A DNA stretch of 64,000 nt from JAXLYE01 sp046351595 (GCA_046351595.1 JAXLYE010000008.1:496001-560000); one strand, 5' to 3'; shown: positions 43,600 through 53,334, counted from the first letter of the stretch. Notes: generated by a model from the letters alone, not told the origin. Translations and numbers: made by a program.

Positions 43600-43605
43600 G
43601 CGCGG

Positions 43606-45267
43606 CTACCTCGCGCGCTCGCCGCTGATGCGCGCCAGCCAGGCCTTCGGCAGGCCGTAGTCCGGAGCGAGGACGAGCGAGCGCTCGAAGCAGCGGATCG
43701 CGCTGTCGATGTCCTCGGCCTGGTAGTGGCAGATTCCCATGTTGCAGTACGTGACGTGGTGCTCGCCGAACTGCTTGAGCGACAGCTCGTTGTAGCGCAG
43801 CGCCTCGCGCGGCTTGCGCATCGCCAGAAAGACGCGCCCGAGCTCGAACGGCACGTCGCGGCCGAGCGGATAGGCGTTCTCCCAGACGCTCTCCAGGATC
43901 ACCTGCAGCTCGACGCGCTGGGTCTCGGACAGGGTGCTGGCCTGATCGAGCAGGACCTTCTCGTGGTCGAGGAAGACCTGCGGGTCGAACTGGCTCAGGC
44001 GGATCAGCTCCATCGCGCCTTCGGCGGAAAGTCCGAGGCTGCGGACCTGGTTGGCGAGCGTGTAGAAGTCGTACGGGCCGAAGCGATCGATCGATTCCTG
44101 GAAGGCGAGCTCGGTGTCCGCGAACTGCGCGGCGTTGCCGCCCAGGCGCAGGGCCACGGTCTTGAGGCTCAGCTGCCGCTGCTCGGTCGCCAGGTACGTC
44201 CCGCCCAGCTCCGCGACCATCTGGCCGAGGGCGTGGTAGTTCACCATCGTCGAGATGGCGCCGTGGAACTGGACGTGCGGGGTGCCGATGTAGAACAGCT
44301 CATCCTCGTGCGTGTAGCCCTTGTCCGAGGTCAGGACGAACAGCCGATCGTTGGCCATCTCGCGGAGCGTGCGCAGCGCGCGCATCGGGCCCACGGGGAA
44401 GACGAACGTCGTGTCCGAGAGCCGCGTGCGGTAGCTGTTGAGGATCCGGTCGAGCTGCGGGTCGCCGTAGTACGCCGCGCTCTGGAGCGGCGCGGTCTGC
44501 CAGCTTAGCTGGAACTGCGACATGACATCGGGGGACACCGCCTCGGAGCCGAGCGGCTCGCTGTGGCGCGTGGTCAGAAGGACCTCGTGCAGCTCGCCGC
44601 CCTCGGCGCGGAAGAAGTCCTGAGCGAGCGAGTCGAAGATGTAGTTGGCGAAGACCACCATCGGGTTCTCGACCGTCAGGCGGGACAGCCGCCGGTCGCT
44701 CGAGATCAGGCGGATCTCCTCGTCGCGCTCGAGCTCGAAGAGCCCGACCTCGAGCACGCCGCGCTTGCGGAACTCCTCGAACAGCGCGAGGCGCTCCCAG
44801 CTGCGGACGTTGCTCTCTGTGAAGTCGGTCATCACGTAACGGATGTCCAGAGACTTCAGGGAAGATGCGTCCTTGAGCGCGAAGAACTTCTTCAGGAACA
44901 GGTACGAGAAGCGCGCGTGCCCGGCCGCGAGCTCGACGATGTAGATGGGCTTCGTCGGATCGATGGCGCAGTCGCCGTCCTTCTTCGCCACGGCGCAGTC
45001 GCGCAGGTACTGCAGGACGACGTGGGCGTAGGCCTGGGCGATGAAGGCGTTGCTCGTCACATAGGAGGGGACGACGCCGGAGTCCCAGGCGCTCAGTCCC
45101 TTCTGATCATAGAACTCGCGGCTCATCCCCCACAGGAGGGAGCGGGAGAAGCGCTGGCCCTGCTCCAGGGTATAGGCCGCGGCCTGCTCGGCCTGCCCCG
45201 GCGCTGCCTGCCCGGGAGCGGCCAAGAGGGTGTTGCTGCTTGTGGATCCGCTGCTGGTATCAGTCAT
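43606..45267 (-). CDS. MidA/NDUFAF7-like methyltransferase domain fused to TPR repeats
   Basis: 553 residues, soluble. The N-terminal half has a SAM-binding motif IYIVELAAGHARFSYLFLK and VVFANYIFDSLAQDFFR, like the MidA/NDUFAF7 methyltransferases. The C-terminal 100 residues contain TPR-like helices (PFELGRVFLAMRKPREALRYNELSLK, CHYQAEDIDSAIRCFERSLVLAPDY). TPR segments bring partner proteins to the enzyme. The methylated target is unknown. The start at 45267 gives a Ser/Gly/Ala-rich N-terminus that may be disordered. It converges on aat. Confidence 0.78.
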   Translation of the reverse strand: MTDTSSGSTSSNTLLAAPGQAAPGQAEQAAAYTLEQGQRFSRSLLWGMSREFYDQKGLSAWDSGVVPSYVTSNAFIAQAYAHVVLQYLRDCAVAKKDGDCAIDPTKPIYIVELAAGHARFSYLFLKKFFALKDASSLKSLDIRYVMTDFTESNVRSWERLALFEEFRKRGVLEVGLFELERDEEIRLISSDRRLSRLTVENPMVVFANYIFDSLAQDFFRAEGGELHEVLLTTRHSEPLGSEAVSPDVMSQFQLSWQTAPLQSAAYYGDPQLDRILNSYRTRLSDTTFVFPVGPMRALRTLREMANDRLFVLTSDKGYTHEDELFYIGTPHVQFHGAISTMVNYHALGQMVAELGGTYLATEQRQLSLKTVALRLGGNAAQFADTELAFQESIDRFGPYDFYTLANQVRSLGLSAEGAMELIRLSQFDPQVFLDHEKVLLDQASTLSETQRVELQVILESVWENAYPLGRDVPFELGRVFLAMRKPREALRYNELSLKQFGEHHVTYCNMGICHYQAEDIDSAIRCFERSLVLAPDYGLPKAWLARISGERAR

Positions 45268-45815
45268 GGTGCAAAGGGGTGTCTCTTCTGGGCGCCAGAG
45301 CCCTGGCTAGTGCCTAACCGCTCAGGACCTCTCGACTTCGGCATTTTCACACGAGCGGCGCGCGGGCTCGGGGGAATTTTCGCGGGCCGCGCGCGCTCCC
45401 GCGCCGCACCTGCGCCCAGATCCCGGATTCAGGTAGGAGCCGCACGCCGCTCCGCCGCCGATGTCCGCAGCTCGACTGCGCACGGGATGAGGGAGTCCCG
45501 GGACACAGGCCGGAGCAGGTGTCCGCCCCTCCTCACACGGGCTCCCACACCCGCGACGCTTTTCCTGCAGTTCTTTCGAATACTACGGAGTCTACATCGC
45601 GCACACCCAGGCGCCGTTTCTGACGGTGAGCTGGGTCCGACCGAGAGCAGGCAGGCGAAAATAAACAGCGGTTCTGCGCAATTGAAACGCTGGATTCCGG
45701 ACTCTCAAGCGGTGTAAGGTGGTAACTACGATCAGGACCAGTAGCTGTACTGCGCGGGCTCTCTGGGGGGAGCACTCTTGAGAGGCCGCAGAAGCATTTT
45801 CGCAAGGAGAGTTCG
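45268..45815. other. Intergenic region between divergent genes
   Basis: About 550 bases without a convincing gene. It should hold the promoters of the methyltransferase-TPR gene and of the VWA lipoprotein. I see no clear repeat or operator. Confidence 0.5.
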
Positions 45816-47528
45816 ATGAATAGACTGACGTTCACTCGCACGCTCGCTGGGATCGGACTGGCGCTGTCGATCGGGGCCTGCACCGCCCCCGACCTCACGC
45901 CACCCTGCCCGATCCCTCCAGACGCCGACGAGGCGACGCGCAAGAAGATCATCGCCAGCTGCTTCGGCGGCGAGATCAACAACATCGTCGAGACCAAGCT
46001 TAAGAAGGACGTTGACATCCTGTTCGTGGTCGACAACTCGACCTCGATGACGCCGAAGCAGCGCGTGCTCGCCGGCGCCATCCCGCAGTTCATCAACGCG
46101 ATCGAGAAGTTCGGCTCGGACTACCACGTCGGCATCGTCACGACCGATGTAGGCGCGAACCCGACCTCGACCAGCGCGTTCCCCGGCAACCGCACCATCC
46201 CCGGCTGCGCCAGCTTCAGCGGCGACGACGGCAAGCTGCAGAACACGCCGTGCACGCTGCGCATGGGCGTGTCGACCGAGACCGTCAACGCCTGCACCAC
46301 GCTGTGTCCGGATCCGAAGTTTGTGCCGATGAACGGCGGCCGCTACATCGAGAAGAAGGGCACGGTCTACAACGTCCCCTCGGCCAAGGACGCGATGAAC
46401 AACGAGATCGGCCCGCAGAAGGCCTTCCAGTGCATCGCGCTGGTCGGCGACGGCGGCTGCGGTGTCGAGTCGCCCCTGGAGTCGGCCAAGCGCGCTCTCG
46501 ACGGCCACCTCAACGAGAACAGCGGCTTCTTGCGCAGCAACTCCGTGCTCGCGGTCATCTTCATCACCGACGAGGACGACTGCTCGGTCCAGATCAGCCG
46601 CCGCAGCGAGCTCGATCCGACGACGATGAACTGCGCGGGCAACATGAGCCCCGACGCCCCGGGCTCGTGCTTCGGCCTGGACTTCCGCTGCCTGGCGCGC
46701 AGCGTCGAGTGCTACGGCACCACCGGCAGCACCTACCAGTCGATGACCTCGACCGGCGCGAAGTTGAACTGCAAGGAGAAGCCGAACAACTTCCTCATCC
46801 CGCTGCAGCAGTACGTGAACTTCTTCAACACCATCCGCCCGGCCGAGAAGCTGGTGCTCGCGGGCATCATCTCGCCCTCGATCCTCGACGCGCAGATGGG
46901 CACGGGCAACGGCAAGCTGGTGATCGAGCAGAACGCCGCCGGCGAGCCGGGCACGCCGGGCCTGGTGCGTGGCTACAAGGCCAACGCCGCCTGCTACAAC
47001 GCGACGCAGATGGTGCCGCCCGAGGACTCGGACAAGGGCTTCATCGGCCAGGCGCAGCTCCGCCTGTCGACGTTCCTGCGTAAGTTCGCCAACCGCTCGG
47101 AGAGCAGCATCTGCGACACCGCGAACTACCCGGCGGCGCTCCAGATCATCGCCGACAAGATCGCCAACGCCTCGGCGGTGAGCTGCCTGGCCGCGGCGCC
47201 CAAGCGCAACAGCGCCGGCGACCCGATCTGCATCGTCGGCTACGTCGACGAGAACACGCCGAACGCGACGCCCGACACGACCCTGCCGCTGTGCAGCAAG
47301 ACCTGCTGCGCCGGCTGGAAGGCGGCGGCGACGCCGGCCCTGACGGATCCGCTCGACACGACGCTGGCCAACGCCTGCAAGAACGAGCCGGACTGCTTCT
47401 GCGCCGAGACGAACCCGAAGTGCGCGGACACCGCGGTCGCGGGCGTCTGGCGCAAGCTCGACTCGGCCGGCAAGCCGGTCCAGCCGCCCTCGGGCAAGGT
47501 CGTCAACTTCCGCTGCGCGCGTGAGTAG
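45816..47528 (+). CDS. VWA-domain lipoprotein, Cys-rich
   Basis: 570 residues. LSIGAC (Cys about 22) is a lipobox. A von Willebrand A domain follows with the metal-ion-dependent adhesion motif DNSTS (D73, S75, S77). Later blocks GIVTTDVGAN, AVIFITDEDDCSV and ILDAQMGTG match the beta strands of this fold in myxobacterial lipoproteins. The C-terminal third is Cys-rich (for example CSKTCCAGW, CFCAETNPKC), suggesting disulfide-linked modules. GGAGAG lies upstream of the ATG. Probably a surface or periplasmic binding protein. Confidence 0.86.
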   Translation: MNRLTFTRTLAGIGLALSIGACTAPDLTPPCPIPPDADEATRKKIIASCFGGEINNIVETKLKKDVDILFVVDNSTSMTPKQRVLAGAIPQFINAIEKFGSDYHVGIVTTDVGANPTSTSAFPGNRTIPGCASFSGDDGKLQNTPCTLRMGVSTETVNACTTLCPDPKFVPMNGGRYIEKKGTVYNVPSAKDAMNNEIGPQKAFQCIALVGDGGCGVESPLESAKRALDGHLNENSGFLRSNSVLAVIFITDEDDCSVQISRRSELDPTTMNCAGNMSPDAPGSCFGLDFRCLARSVECYGTTGSTYQSMTSTGAKLNCKEKPNNFLIPLQQYVNFFNTIRPAEKLVLAGIISPSILDAQMGTGNGKLVIEQNAAGEPGTPGLVRGYKANAACYNATQMVPPEDSDKGFIGQAQLRLSTFLRKFANRSESSICDTANYPAALQIIADKIANASAVSCLAAAPKRNSAGDPICIVGYVDENTPNATPDTTLPLCSKTCCAGWKAAATPALTDPLDTTLANACKNEPDCFCAETNPKCADTAVAGVWRKLDSAGKPVQPPSGKVVNFRCARE

Positions 47529-47564
47529 CTAGCCGGTCACTCGCCTGCCCTCCTGGCGCTGGAG

Positions 47565-48281
47565 CTACGGGCTCGTCCCCAGCGGCTCCAGCGCCAGCGG
47601 ATCGCGACCGCTCAGGAAGCGCTCGACGTGCGGTAGCGACTCCACCCCGAAGAACACCTCACCATCCACGCGCACCGTCGGCACGTCGAACACGCCGTCG
47701 GCCGCGGCCTGCTCGGTCTGGGCCCGCAGCCGCGCGCCGCGATCCGCGGCCTGAGCCAGGAGGCGCGCGGCCGGCAGCCCGAGCTCGTCGAGCAGGCGCC
47801 GGAGCTCGGAGCGACTGCGGCCGCGGCCCGCGCCGGCCCAGGCCACCGCGAACAGCCGATCGATCAGGATCTTGCGCAGCGCCTGCGCGTCGGGACCGGG
47901 CAGCTCCAGCGAGGCCAGCGTCAGCGCCAGCGCCAGGTCGAGCGGCACCTCGGGCGGCACCTCGGGCGGCGCTTCCGGCGACGAGCCCGCGGGCACGACG
48001 AGCAGGCGCCCCATCTCGTGCGCCAGGCGCAGCGCGTGCTTCAGCAGGTAGCGCTGCCGGGCGCCGATCTCGACGAGCGGGCGCTGGCCGCTGGCCTGTC
48101 GCAGCCAGGTCAGGCGCACCGGCACCGGGACCACGACGCGCAGGTGGCGCGCGGCCAGGCTGTGGATCTCGCACCACGCCAGGTAGGCATGCGGCGAGGC
48201 GAAGTCGAAGTAGAAGAACAGCGGCGCGCGGGAGCCGCGCGCCGGATCGGGCGCCGTCAACATGGCGCAGTCATACCGCAA
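47565..48281 (-). CDS. DsbA-fold 2-hydroxychromene-2-carboxylate isomerase-like protein
   Basis: 238 residues. The N-terminal FFYFDFASPHAYLA is the signature of the 2-hydroxychromene-2-carboxylate isomerase (glutathione-dependent, kappa-class-like) branch of DsbA-fold proteins. FDVPTVRVDGEVFFGVESLPHV is the matching C-terminal thioredoxin-like part with the cis-Pro. There is no CxxC, so it is not a dithiol oxidase. An insert around residues 105-120 contains a repeat rich in Pro-Glu. A start at 48263 is possible. Substrate unknown. Confidence 0.8.
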   Translation of the reverse strand: MRYDCAMLTAPDPARGSRAPLFFYFDFASPHAYLAWCEIHSLAARHLRVVVPVPVRLTWLRQASGQRPLVEIGARQRYLLKHALRLAHEMGRLLVVPAGSSPEAPPEVPPEVPLDLALALTLASLELPGPDAQALRKILIDRLFAVAWAGAGRGRSRSELRRLLDELGLPAARLLAQAADRGARLRAQTEQAAADGVFDVPTVRVDGEVFFGVESLPHVERFLSGRDPLALEPLGTSP

Positions 48282-48361
48282 GCCGGTGGCCGCCGGCCAC
48301 GTGGCGATGAGCCCGCGGCGAGCAGCAGCACCGTCGGGCCGCCGGCGACGCCGGGCCGCGC

Positions 48362-48367
48362 TATAGT
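48362..48367 (+). promoter_or_regulatory. TATAGT box before a lipoprotein gene
   Basis: TATAGT lies nine bases before the ATG at 48377; only a weak GAGCAG occurs between them. Confidence 0.42.
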
Positions 48368-48376
48368 GAGCAGAGC

Positions 48377-49369
48377 ATGCCAGCGCCGGGAGCGGGGTCG
48401 CAGCGAGCCGTGACAGCGAGGGCAGCGGGGGCGGGACCCTGGGCCCTGCTGCTCGCCACGCTCACCGCGTGCCGCGGCGGCTTCTCGAGTGAGGCTCCGA
48501 TCAGCGGGCGGGCGCCGCAGGTGAGCGTGGCCGCGACCGCGCTCTTGCGCCCGACCGCAGCCGCGCTGTCCGCGAGCGGAGACACCGTCTACGTGGCGCA
48601 GCTGCAGCCCGAGGGCGCGGCGCTGATCGCGGTGTCCGCGGGCGGTGCGCCGCTCAAGGCGCTGTCGCTGCCGCTCGGCCTGCCGCTGGCGCTGGCGGCG
48701 CTGCCCGACGACAGCGGCGTGCTCGTGGTCGACGCCGCGGACCCGGGCGACGCGGCGGGCGCGGCCTACCTGATCGATCCGGCGGGGCAGTTCCGCAGGC
48801 TGGCGCTCGACGGCGTCCGCGTCCCGGTCGCGATCGCCGCGGCCCCCGACAGCCGCGCCGCCTATGTCGCGGGCCGCGACGCCGCGGATGATCAGGCCGC
48901 GATCTGGCGCATGCCGCTCGACGGCGGCGCGCCGGAGCTGTTCTACAAGGGCGCGCCGCTCACGCGGCCGCTGGCGCTGGCCTTCGCCGAGGACGGTTAT
49001 CTGTACGCCGCGGACGCGGACGGGCTCGGCGCGCGGCAGGGAGCGGTGCTGCGGATCGAGGCCGGGCGGGCGGTGCTGATCAACCACACGGCGCTGCCGC
49101 TCGGCCCGGGCGCGGGGCTGTGTCCATCGGCGGCCGGCAGCGGCAAGCTGCTGCTCCTCGGCGCGCCCGCGCAGCCGGCGTGGCTCATCGAGCTCGCGGT
49201 CGACGGCTCGTGGCAGGCGTTCGCGCCGCAGGGTCCGAGCCCGCACGAGCCGCTGGCCCTGTCCCGCGCCGCGCGCGCCGACGTCTGGCTGGCCGTCGAC
49301 GGCGTCCGTGAGGCCCAGCCGGATCCGGGCGACCCGGCGCAGGGGCAGCTCTTGCGCCTCACTCCCTAG
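48377..49369 (+). CDS. Secreted lipoprotein, propeller-like
   Basis: 330 residues. A long N-terminus with a hydrophobic core ends in TLTAC (Cys about 32), a lipobox. The mature part has blade-like repeats: VSVAATALLRPTAAALSASGDTVYVAQ, ALAALPDDSGVLVVD, AIAAAPDSRAAYVAG and ALAFAEDGYLYAADADG. I infer a six- or seven-bladed propeller. The gene is followed by the DUF4331 gene on the same strand, about 60 bases later, so they may be functionally linked. Start context suggests a leaderless message. Confidence 0.78.
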   Translation: MPAPGAGSQRAVTARAAGAGPWALLLATLTACRGGFSSEAPISGRAPQVSVAATALLRPTAAALSASGDTVYVAQLQPEGAALIAVSAGGAPLKALSLPLGLPLALAALPDDSGVLVVDAADPGDAAGAAYLIDPAGQFRRLALDGVRVPVAIAAAPDSRAAYVAGRDAADDQAAIWRMPLDGGAPELFYKGAPLTRPLALAFAEDGYLYAADADGLGARQGAVLRIEAGRAVLINHTALPLGPGAGLCPSAAGSGKLLLLGAPAQPAWLIELAVDGSWQAFAPQGPSPHEPLALSRAARADVWLAVDGVREAQPDPGDPAQGQLLRLTP

Positions 49370-49426
49370 CCGTACCCTGGCCACGCCCTGGCCGCGGGTG
49401 CGCCGCAGACAGATTCAGGAGGGACC

Positions 49427-51076
49427 ATGGCCAAATCCGCTGCGAGCCGTCGATCGAGTCCGGCGAGTCCGGCGAGTCCGGCGAGTCCGGCGCGGCGATC
49501 CCCGGTGCAGGGCGGGCCCGCGCGGAGCGTCCCTGTGCGCGCGCGCGCGCCGCTGTGCGCCGCGCTCCTTGTGGCCGCGATGTGGCCGCGCGACGCCGCG
49601 CCATCGAGCCACCGCGACGCCCCGCTGCTCGTCGAAGATCCGGCCGTCGATGCGACGGATCTGTACGTCTTCCGCGCGCCGCAGACCGACACCTGCGCCG
49701 TCTCCGAGACGCTCAACATCCTGGTCAACTACGGACCGATGCAGGACCCGGGCGGCGGACCGCTGTGGTCGCGCCTGTCGGATCAGGCGCTCTACGAGAT
49801 CCACATCGATCAGGACGGAGACGCGGTCGCGGACATCACGTACCAGTTCCGCTTCCGCACCGAGTACCGCTCACCGAGCGGGGTCCTTCTGAGCAGCGCG
49901 CCGCTGGGCGGAGCGAGCCTGATGGACCCGGCGCTGCGGGTGGTGCAGCGCTATACCGTCACGCGCATCGACAAGGTGCAGGGACAGAAGGTCCTCTTGC
50001 GCGACATGCCGGTGGCGCCACCCAACCTCGGCACGTTCAGCGCACCGGGGTACACCGCGATGGCCGATGGCGGCGTCTATCCTCTCGACGGGGATCGCAC
50101 ACAGAACGGGCTGGTGTTCGTAGGGCCGCGCGACGATCCGTACTTTGCCGATCAGGGCGCGCTCTTCGATCTGCTGCGCTTCCGCTGCGCCGCGGCTCCC
50201 AACGATCCAGCTGGGTGCGGGGTCGGCGCGACCGCCAAGAAGGGAGTCGACTTCTTCGCCGGCTACGCCGTGAACACCATCGCGCTGCAGCTCCCGATCA
50301 GCCGGCTGTTGAAGGTGAACGCGCAGCCCGGAGGCAAGGACCAGATCCTCGGGGTCTTCGCCACCGCGAGCCGGCCGCGCCTCCGCATCCTCCGCACGCC
50401 CTCGACCGCGGCGACCCAGAGCGGTGTAAAGACGCAGGATCACGCCGGCCCCTTCGTGCAGGTCTCGCGCATCGGCCTGCCGCTCGTGAGCACGCTGCTT
50501 ATCCCGATCTCGCTGCGGGATGCGTACGGCACCGCCCGACCGGCGGGCGACAAGGCCTTCTTCACCTCGGATGTCGGCCGGCCGCTGCTCGCGGATCCGG
50601 AGCTGGCGCAGGCGCTGCGGCGGCTGTACGCGGTGGACGTCCCGGCCGCCGGGCGCACGGATCTCAGCGACCTCCTGCAGTTCCAGATCTCGATCGCGGG
50701 GACGGTGCGCCCGCCGTTCCGGGGGACGGAGTACGGACTTGCGCCCGCAGACATCCTGCGCATCGATGTGTCGCAGCCGCAGCCCGCGGATCTGGTCACG
50801 AACCGCATGGGCGCCATCGGGCGGCTCGTGAACGGAGTGACCGACCCCAGCACCGGGTTCCCGAACGGGCGCCGGCCGCAGGACGACGTGGTCGACATCC
50901 TCTTGTCCACGGCCGCCGGCGTGCTGCGCGGCAAGGGCGCGCAGATCGGCGACGGCGTCGACGGCAACGACCGCACGCTCACCGCGTGCTTTCCCTATCT
51001 GCCGCCGCCCGCCGCGGGCTCCGCGGTAAACCTCAAGGGGGCCACGACCGCACCGCTGCTGCACACCGTGTACTGA
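49427..51076 (+). CDS. DUF4331-family secreted protein with repeat-extended signal region
   Basis: 549 residues. The DUF4331 family starts its mature form with 'SSHRDAPL..DPA.DATDLYVF'; here SSHRDAPLLVEDPAVDATD occurs at about residues 60-78, fully matching. Later blocks ADITYQFRFRTEYRSP, GPRDDPYFADQGALFDLLRF and NTIALQLPISRLL also fit. The ATG has AGGAGGGACC upstream. Before the hydrophobic core there are about 40 residues that include four Ser-Pro-Ala repeats and several Arg, an unusually long n-region. The family is often found with lactonase-like and propeller proteins; its role is unknown. Confidence 0.88.
   Translation: MAKSAASRRSSPASPASPASPARRSPVQGGPARSVPVRARAPLCAALLVAAMWPRDAAPSSHRDAPLLVEDPAVDATDLYVFRAPQTDTCAVSETLNILVNYGPMQDPGGGPLWSRLSDQALYEIHIDQDGDAVADITYQFRFRTEYRSPSGVLLSSAPLGGASLMDPALRVVQRYTVTRIDKVQGQKVLLRDMPVAPPNLGTFSAPGYTAMADGGVYPLDGDRTQNGLVFVGPRDDPYFADQGALFDLLRFRCAAAPNDPAGCGVGATAKKGVDFFAGYAVNTIALQLPISRLLKVNAQPGGKDQILGVFATASRPRLRILRTPSTAATQSGVKTQDHAGPFVQVSRIGLPLVSTLLIPISLRDAYGTARPAGDKAFFTSDVGRPLLADPELAQALRRLYAVDVPAAGRTDLSDLLQFQISIAGTVRPPFRGTEYGLAPADILRIDVSQPQPADLVTNRMGAIGRLVNGVTDPSTGFPNGRRPQDDVVDILLSTAAGVLRGKGAQIGDGVDGNDRTLTACFPYLPPPAAGSAVNLKGATTAPLLHTVY
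49456..49491. repeat. Four copies of a 9-bp repeat (Ser-Pro-Ala)
   Basis: GAGTCCGGC repeated four times in the signal n-region of the DUF4331 protein; the encoded SPA tripeptide is the same as in the HEAT protein at 13821, with different codons. Confidence 0.9.
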
Positions 51077-51113
51077 CTCGGGCGTGGTACCGTACGTGCG
51101 GAGGCACGCGCGC

Positions 51114-51881
51114 ATGAAGATCGAGAGCCAGGCGCAGGCGGAGGAGCTGCTGCGCGCCCTGTCGGCGTACTACCAGGAGCCGGTGCTGCCGATCAGCCGC
51201 TACTGCAGCGCGCTCGAGGCGTGGGCGGGCTGCATCCAGATGAACAACTACCGGCGTCCCTCGGCGATGATCCCGGAGGGCTTCGCGCAGCCCCAGGAGG
51301 ACGGCCACGGAGCAACGTATGCCGCGATCCTGCCGGCGATCCTCACGGACATCCGCAAGTCGAACCTGCTGTATCGCCTGATCTACCGCGGGCAGCCGCT
51401 GCGCAAGCGCCCCTGTCCGCAGCACCGCGGGCACTGGAGCGGCTGGTCGAGCGAGCCCTGTCCGCACGGGTGCTCCGACGGGATGAACGTGACCGGCTGG
51501 CTCCCGGAGCCGGCCCCGCCACCGGCCGCGGCGACCGAGGGCGGGACCCGGCCGGCGGAGGTGCAGACCCAGATGCCCGCGCGCCTCCTGTACACGGACG
51601 CGGCGGGTAAGGCGTGCTCCGTCGAGGTGCCGCCGCAGGGCGGCTACCTGGGGCGCGCGGCAGAGTGCCTGGTGAGCGCGCCGGATCTGCTGCTCGGGCG
51701 GCGACAGAGCCGGCTGCAGCTGCGCGCGGACGGCTGGTATGTGGAAGACCTGAGCAGCGTGAGCGGCACCTTCCTGAACGAGCAGCGGCTGCACCGCGAG
51801 GCGCGCCTGAAAGACGGGGATGTCATCCGCTGCGGCTCGCTGCGCGTGCGCTTCGTAGCGGCGGGCAAGCCGGCGTCCTGA
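51114..51881 (+). CDS. FHA-domain protein with Cys/His-rich N-terminal domain
   Basis: About 255 residues. The C-terminal 95 residues form a forkhead-associated domain: YLGRAAECLV, RRQSRLQLRADGWYVEDLSSVSGTFLNEQRL. Such domains bind phosphothreonine, fitting the kinases in this genome. The N-terminal 130 residues contain CPQHRGHWSGWS and CPHGCSDGMNVTGW, which may bind metal; I do not know the family. The ATG at 51114 has GGAGG 10 bases upstream, whereas the frame to 51084 is not supported. About 200 bases separate it from deoB on the same strand. Confidence 0.86.
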   Translation: MKIESQAQAEELLRALSAYYQEPVLPISRYCSALEAWAGCIQMNNYRRPSAMIPEGFAQPQEDGHGATYAAILPAILTDIRKSNLLYRLIYRGQPLRKRPCPQHRGHWSGWSSEPCPHGCSDGMNVTGWLPEPAPPPAAATEGGTRPAEVQTQMPARLLYTDAAGKACSVEVPPQGGYLGRAAECLVSAPDLLLGRRQSRLQLRADGWYVEDLSSVSGTFLNEQRLHREARLKDGDVIRCGSLRVRFVAAGKPAS

Positions 51882-52083
51882 GCGCGGCCGGATCGGGAAT
51901 CGGGAGGAGGCGCGGCGCCGCGGACCGGGCGCGGGATCCGACGTCGCGACCTGGCCGACGTGGCCGACGTGATCGGCCGTCGCCGCGCGCGCCAAAAGGG
52001 CCGCTTCTGCCGTCGCTGCGTGGGCCTGCGGGCGCGGGCCGTGCGGGGTGTTGCGGGCCCCGAAGACGTGCTAAAAGTGGCGC

Positions 52084-53334
52084 ATGATCCACGGCGCTCC
52101 CCTCCTCTCCTCCTCGCTGGCCCCGGGCGGCCCGCGCTCGGCCGGTCCGATCGATCGGGTCGTGCTCATCGTGCTGGACTCGTGCGGCTGCGGCGCGGCC
52201 CCGGACGCCGACCGCTACGGGGACCAGGGCGCGAACACGCTCGGGAACCTCAGCCGCTCGCAGCCGCTGCAGCTGCCGCACCTGCAGGCGCTCGGCCTGG
52301 GCAACCTGACCGACCTGCGCGGCGTGCCTCCCCTCGCCGCCACCGGCAGCACGCTGCCGCGCGGCGCCTTCGGCAAGCTGCGCGAGCGCTCGGCCGGCAA
52401 GGACACCACGACCGGCCACTGGGAGCTCTGCGGCCTGCAGGTCGACACCGCGTTCCCGACCTACCCCGAGGGCTTCCCCGACGAGATGATCGCGCGCTTC
52501 CGCGCCGCCGTCGGGCGCGACGTGCTCGGCAACAAGCCGGCCTCGGGCACCACCATCCTCGACGAGCTCGGGCCCGAGCACCTGCGCACCGGCGCGCTCA
52601 TCGTCTACACCTCGGCCGACAGCGTGTTCCAGATCGCGGCGCACGAGAGCGTGGTGCCGCTCGAGGAGCTGTACCGCGCCTGCGAGGTCGCGCGCCGCCT
52701 GTGCGACGAGCGCCACATCAGCCGCGTCATCGCCCGGCCGTTCGTCGGCACGCCCGGCGCCTTCAAGCGCACGTACAACCGCCGCGACTTCGCGCTGCCG
52801 CCGCCGCAGCCGACGGTGCTCGACCGCATCAAGGGCGCCGGCCTGCCGGTCGTCGGCGTTGGCAAGATCTGGGACATCTTCGCCGGCCACGGCGTCACCG
52901 ACAACATCCACAGCGAGGGCAATACCGACGGGCTGCGGCTGACGCTGCAGGCGCTCGACGAGCTCAAGACCGGGCTGGTCTTCGTAAACCTCGTCGACTT
53001 CGACATGCTCTACGGCCACCGCCGCGATCCGTCGGGTTATGCGCGCGCGCTCACCGAGTTCGACGAGTTCTTGCCCGAGCTGGAGCGGCGCATCGGGCCG
53101 CGCGACCTGGTGCTGCTCACCGCCGACCACGGCAACGACCCGACGTTCCACGGCACCGACCACACCCGCGAGGAGGTGCCGATCCTCGGCTTCTCCTCGA
53201 AGCCGCCGGCCCCGGAGCGCGCCGCGATCGGCACCCGCGACGGCTTCTTCGACGTCGCGCAGACGCTGTGCGCCGCCTTCGGTCTCGACGCCTGGCCGCG
53301 CGGCCACAGCTTCCTCGACGCGGTATTGACCTAG
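52084..53334 (+). CDS. deoB: Phosphopentomutase
   Basis: Interconverts ribose/deoxyribose-1-phosphate and -5-phosphate, feeding DeoC. 416 residues with alkaline-phosphatase-clan metal-binding motifs: VLIVLDSCGCGAAPDA, KDTTTGHWE (Thr nucleophile region), PASGTTILDELG, VGVGKIWDIFAGHGVTDNIHSEGN, NLVDFDMLYGHRRDP and LTADHGNDPTFHGTDHTRE. Length is normal. Two short extra segments are seen at the N-terminus. deoC lies 18 kb away; no thymidine phosphorylase is seen. CTAAAAG lies a few bases before the ATG and there is no clear ribosome-binding site. Confidence 0.96.
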   Translation: MIHGAPLLSSSLAPGGPRSAGPIDRVVLIVLDSCGCGAAPDADRYGDQGANTLGNLSRSQPLQLPHLQALGLGNLTDLRGVPPLAATGSTLPRGAFGKLRERSAGKDTTTGHWELCGLQVDTAFPTYPEGFPDEMIARFRAAVGRDVLGNKPASGTTILDELGPEHLRTGALIVYTSADSVFQIAAHESVVPLEELYRACEVARRLCDERHISRVIARPFVGTPGAFKRTYNRRDFALPPPQPTVLDRIKGAGLPVVGVGKIWDIFAGHGVTDNIHSEGNTDGLRLTLQALDELKTGLVFVNLVDFDMLYGHRRDPSGYARALTEFDEFLPELERRIGPRDLVLLTADHGNDPTFHGTDHTREEVPILGFSSKPPAPERAAIGTRDGFFDVAQTLCAAFGLDAWPRGHSFLDAVLT

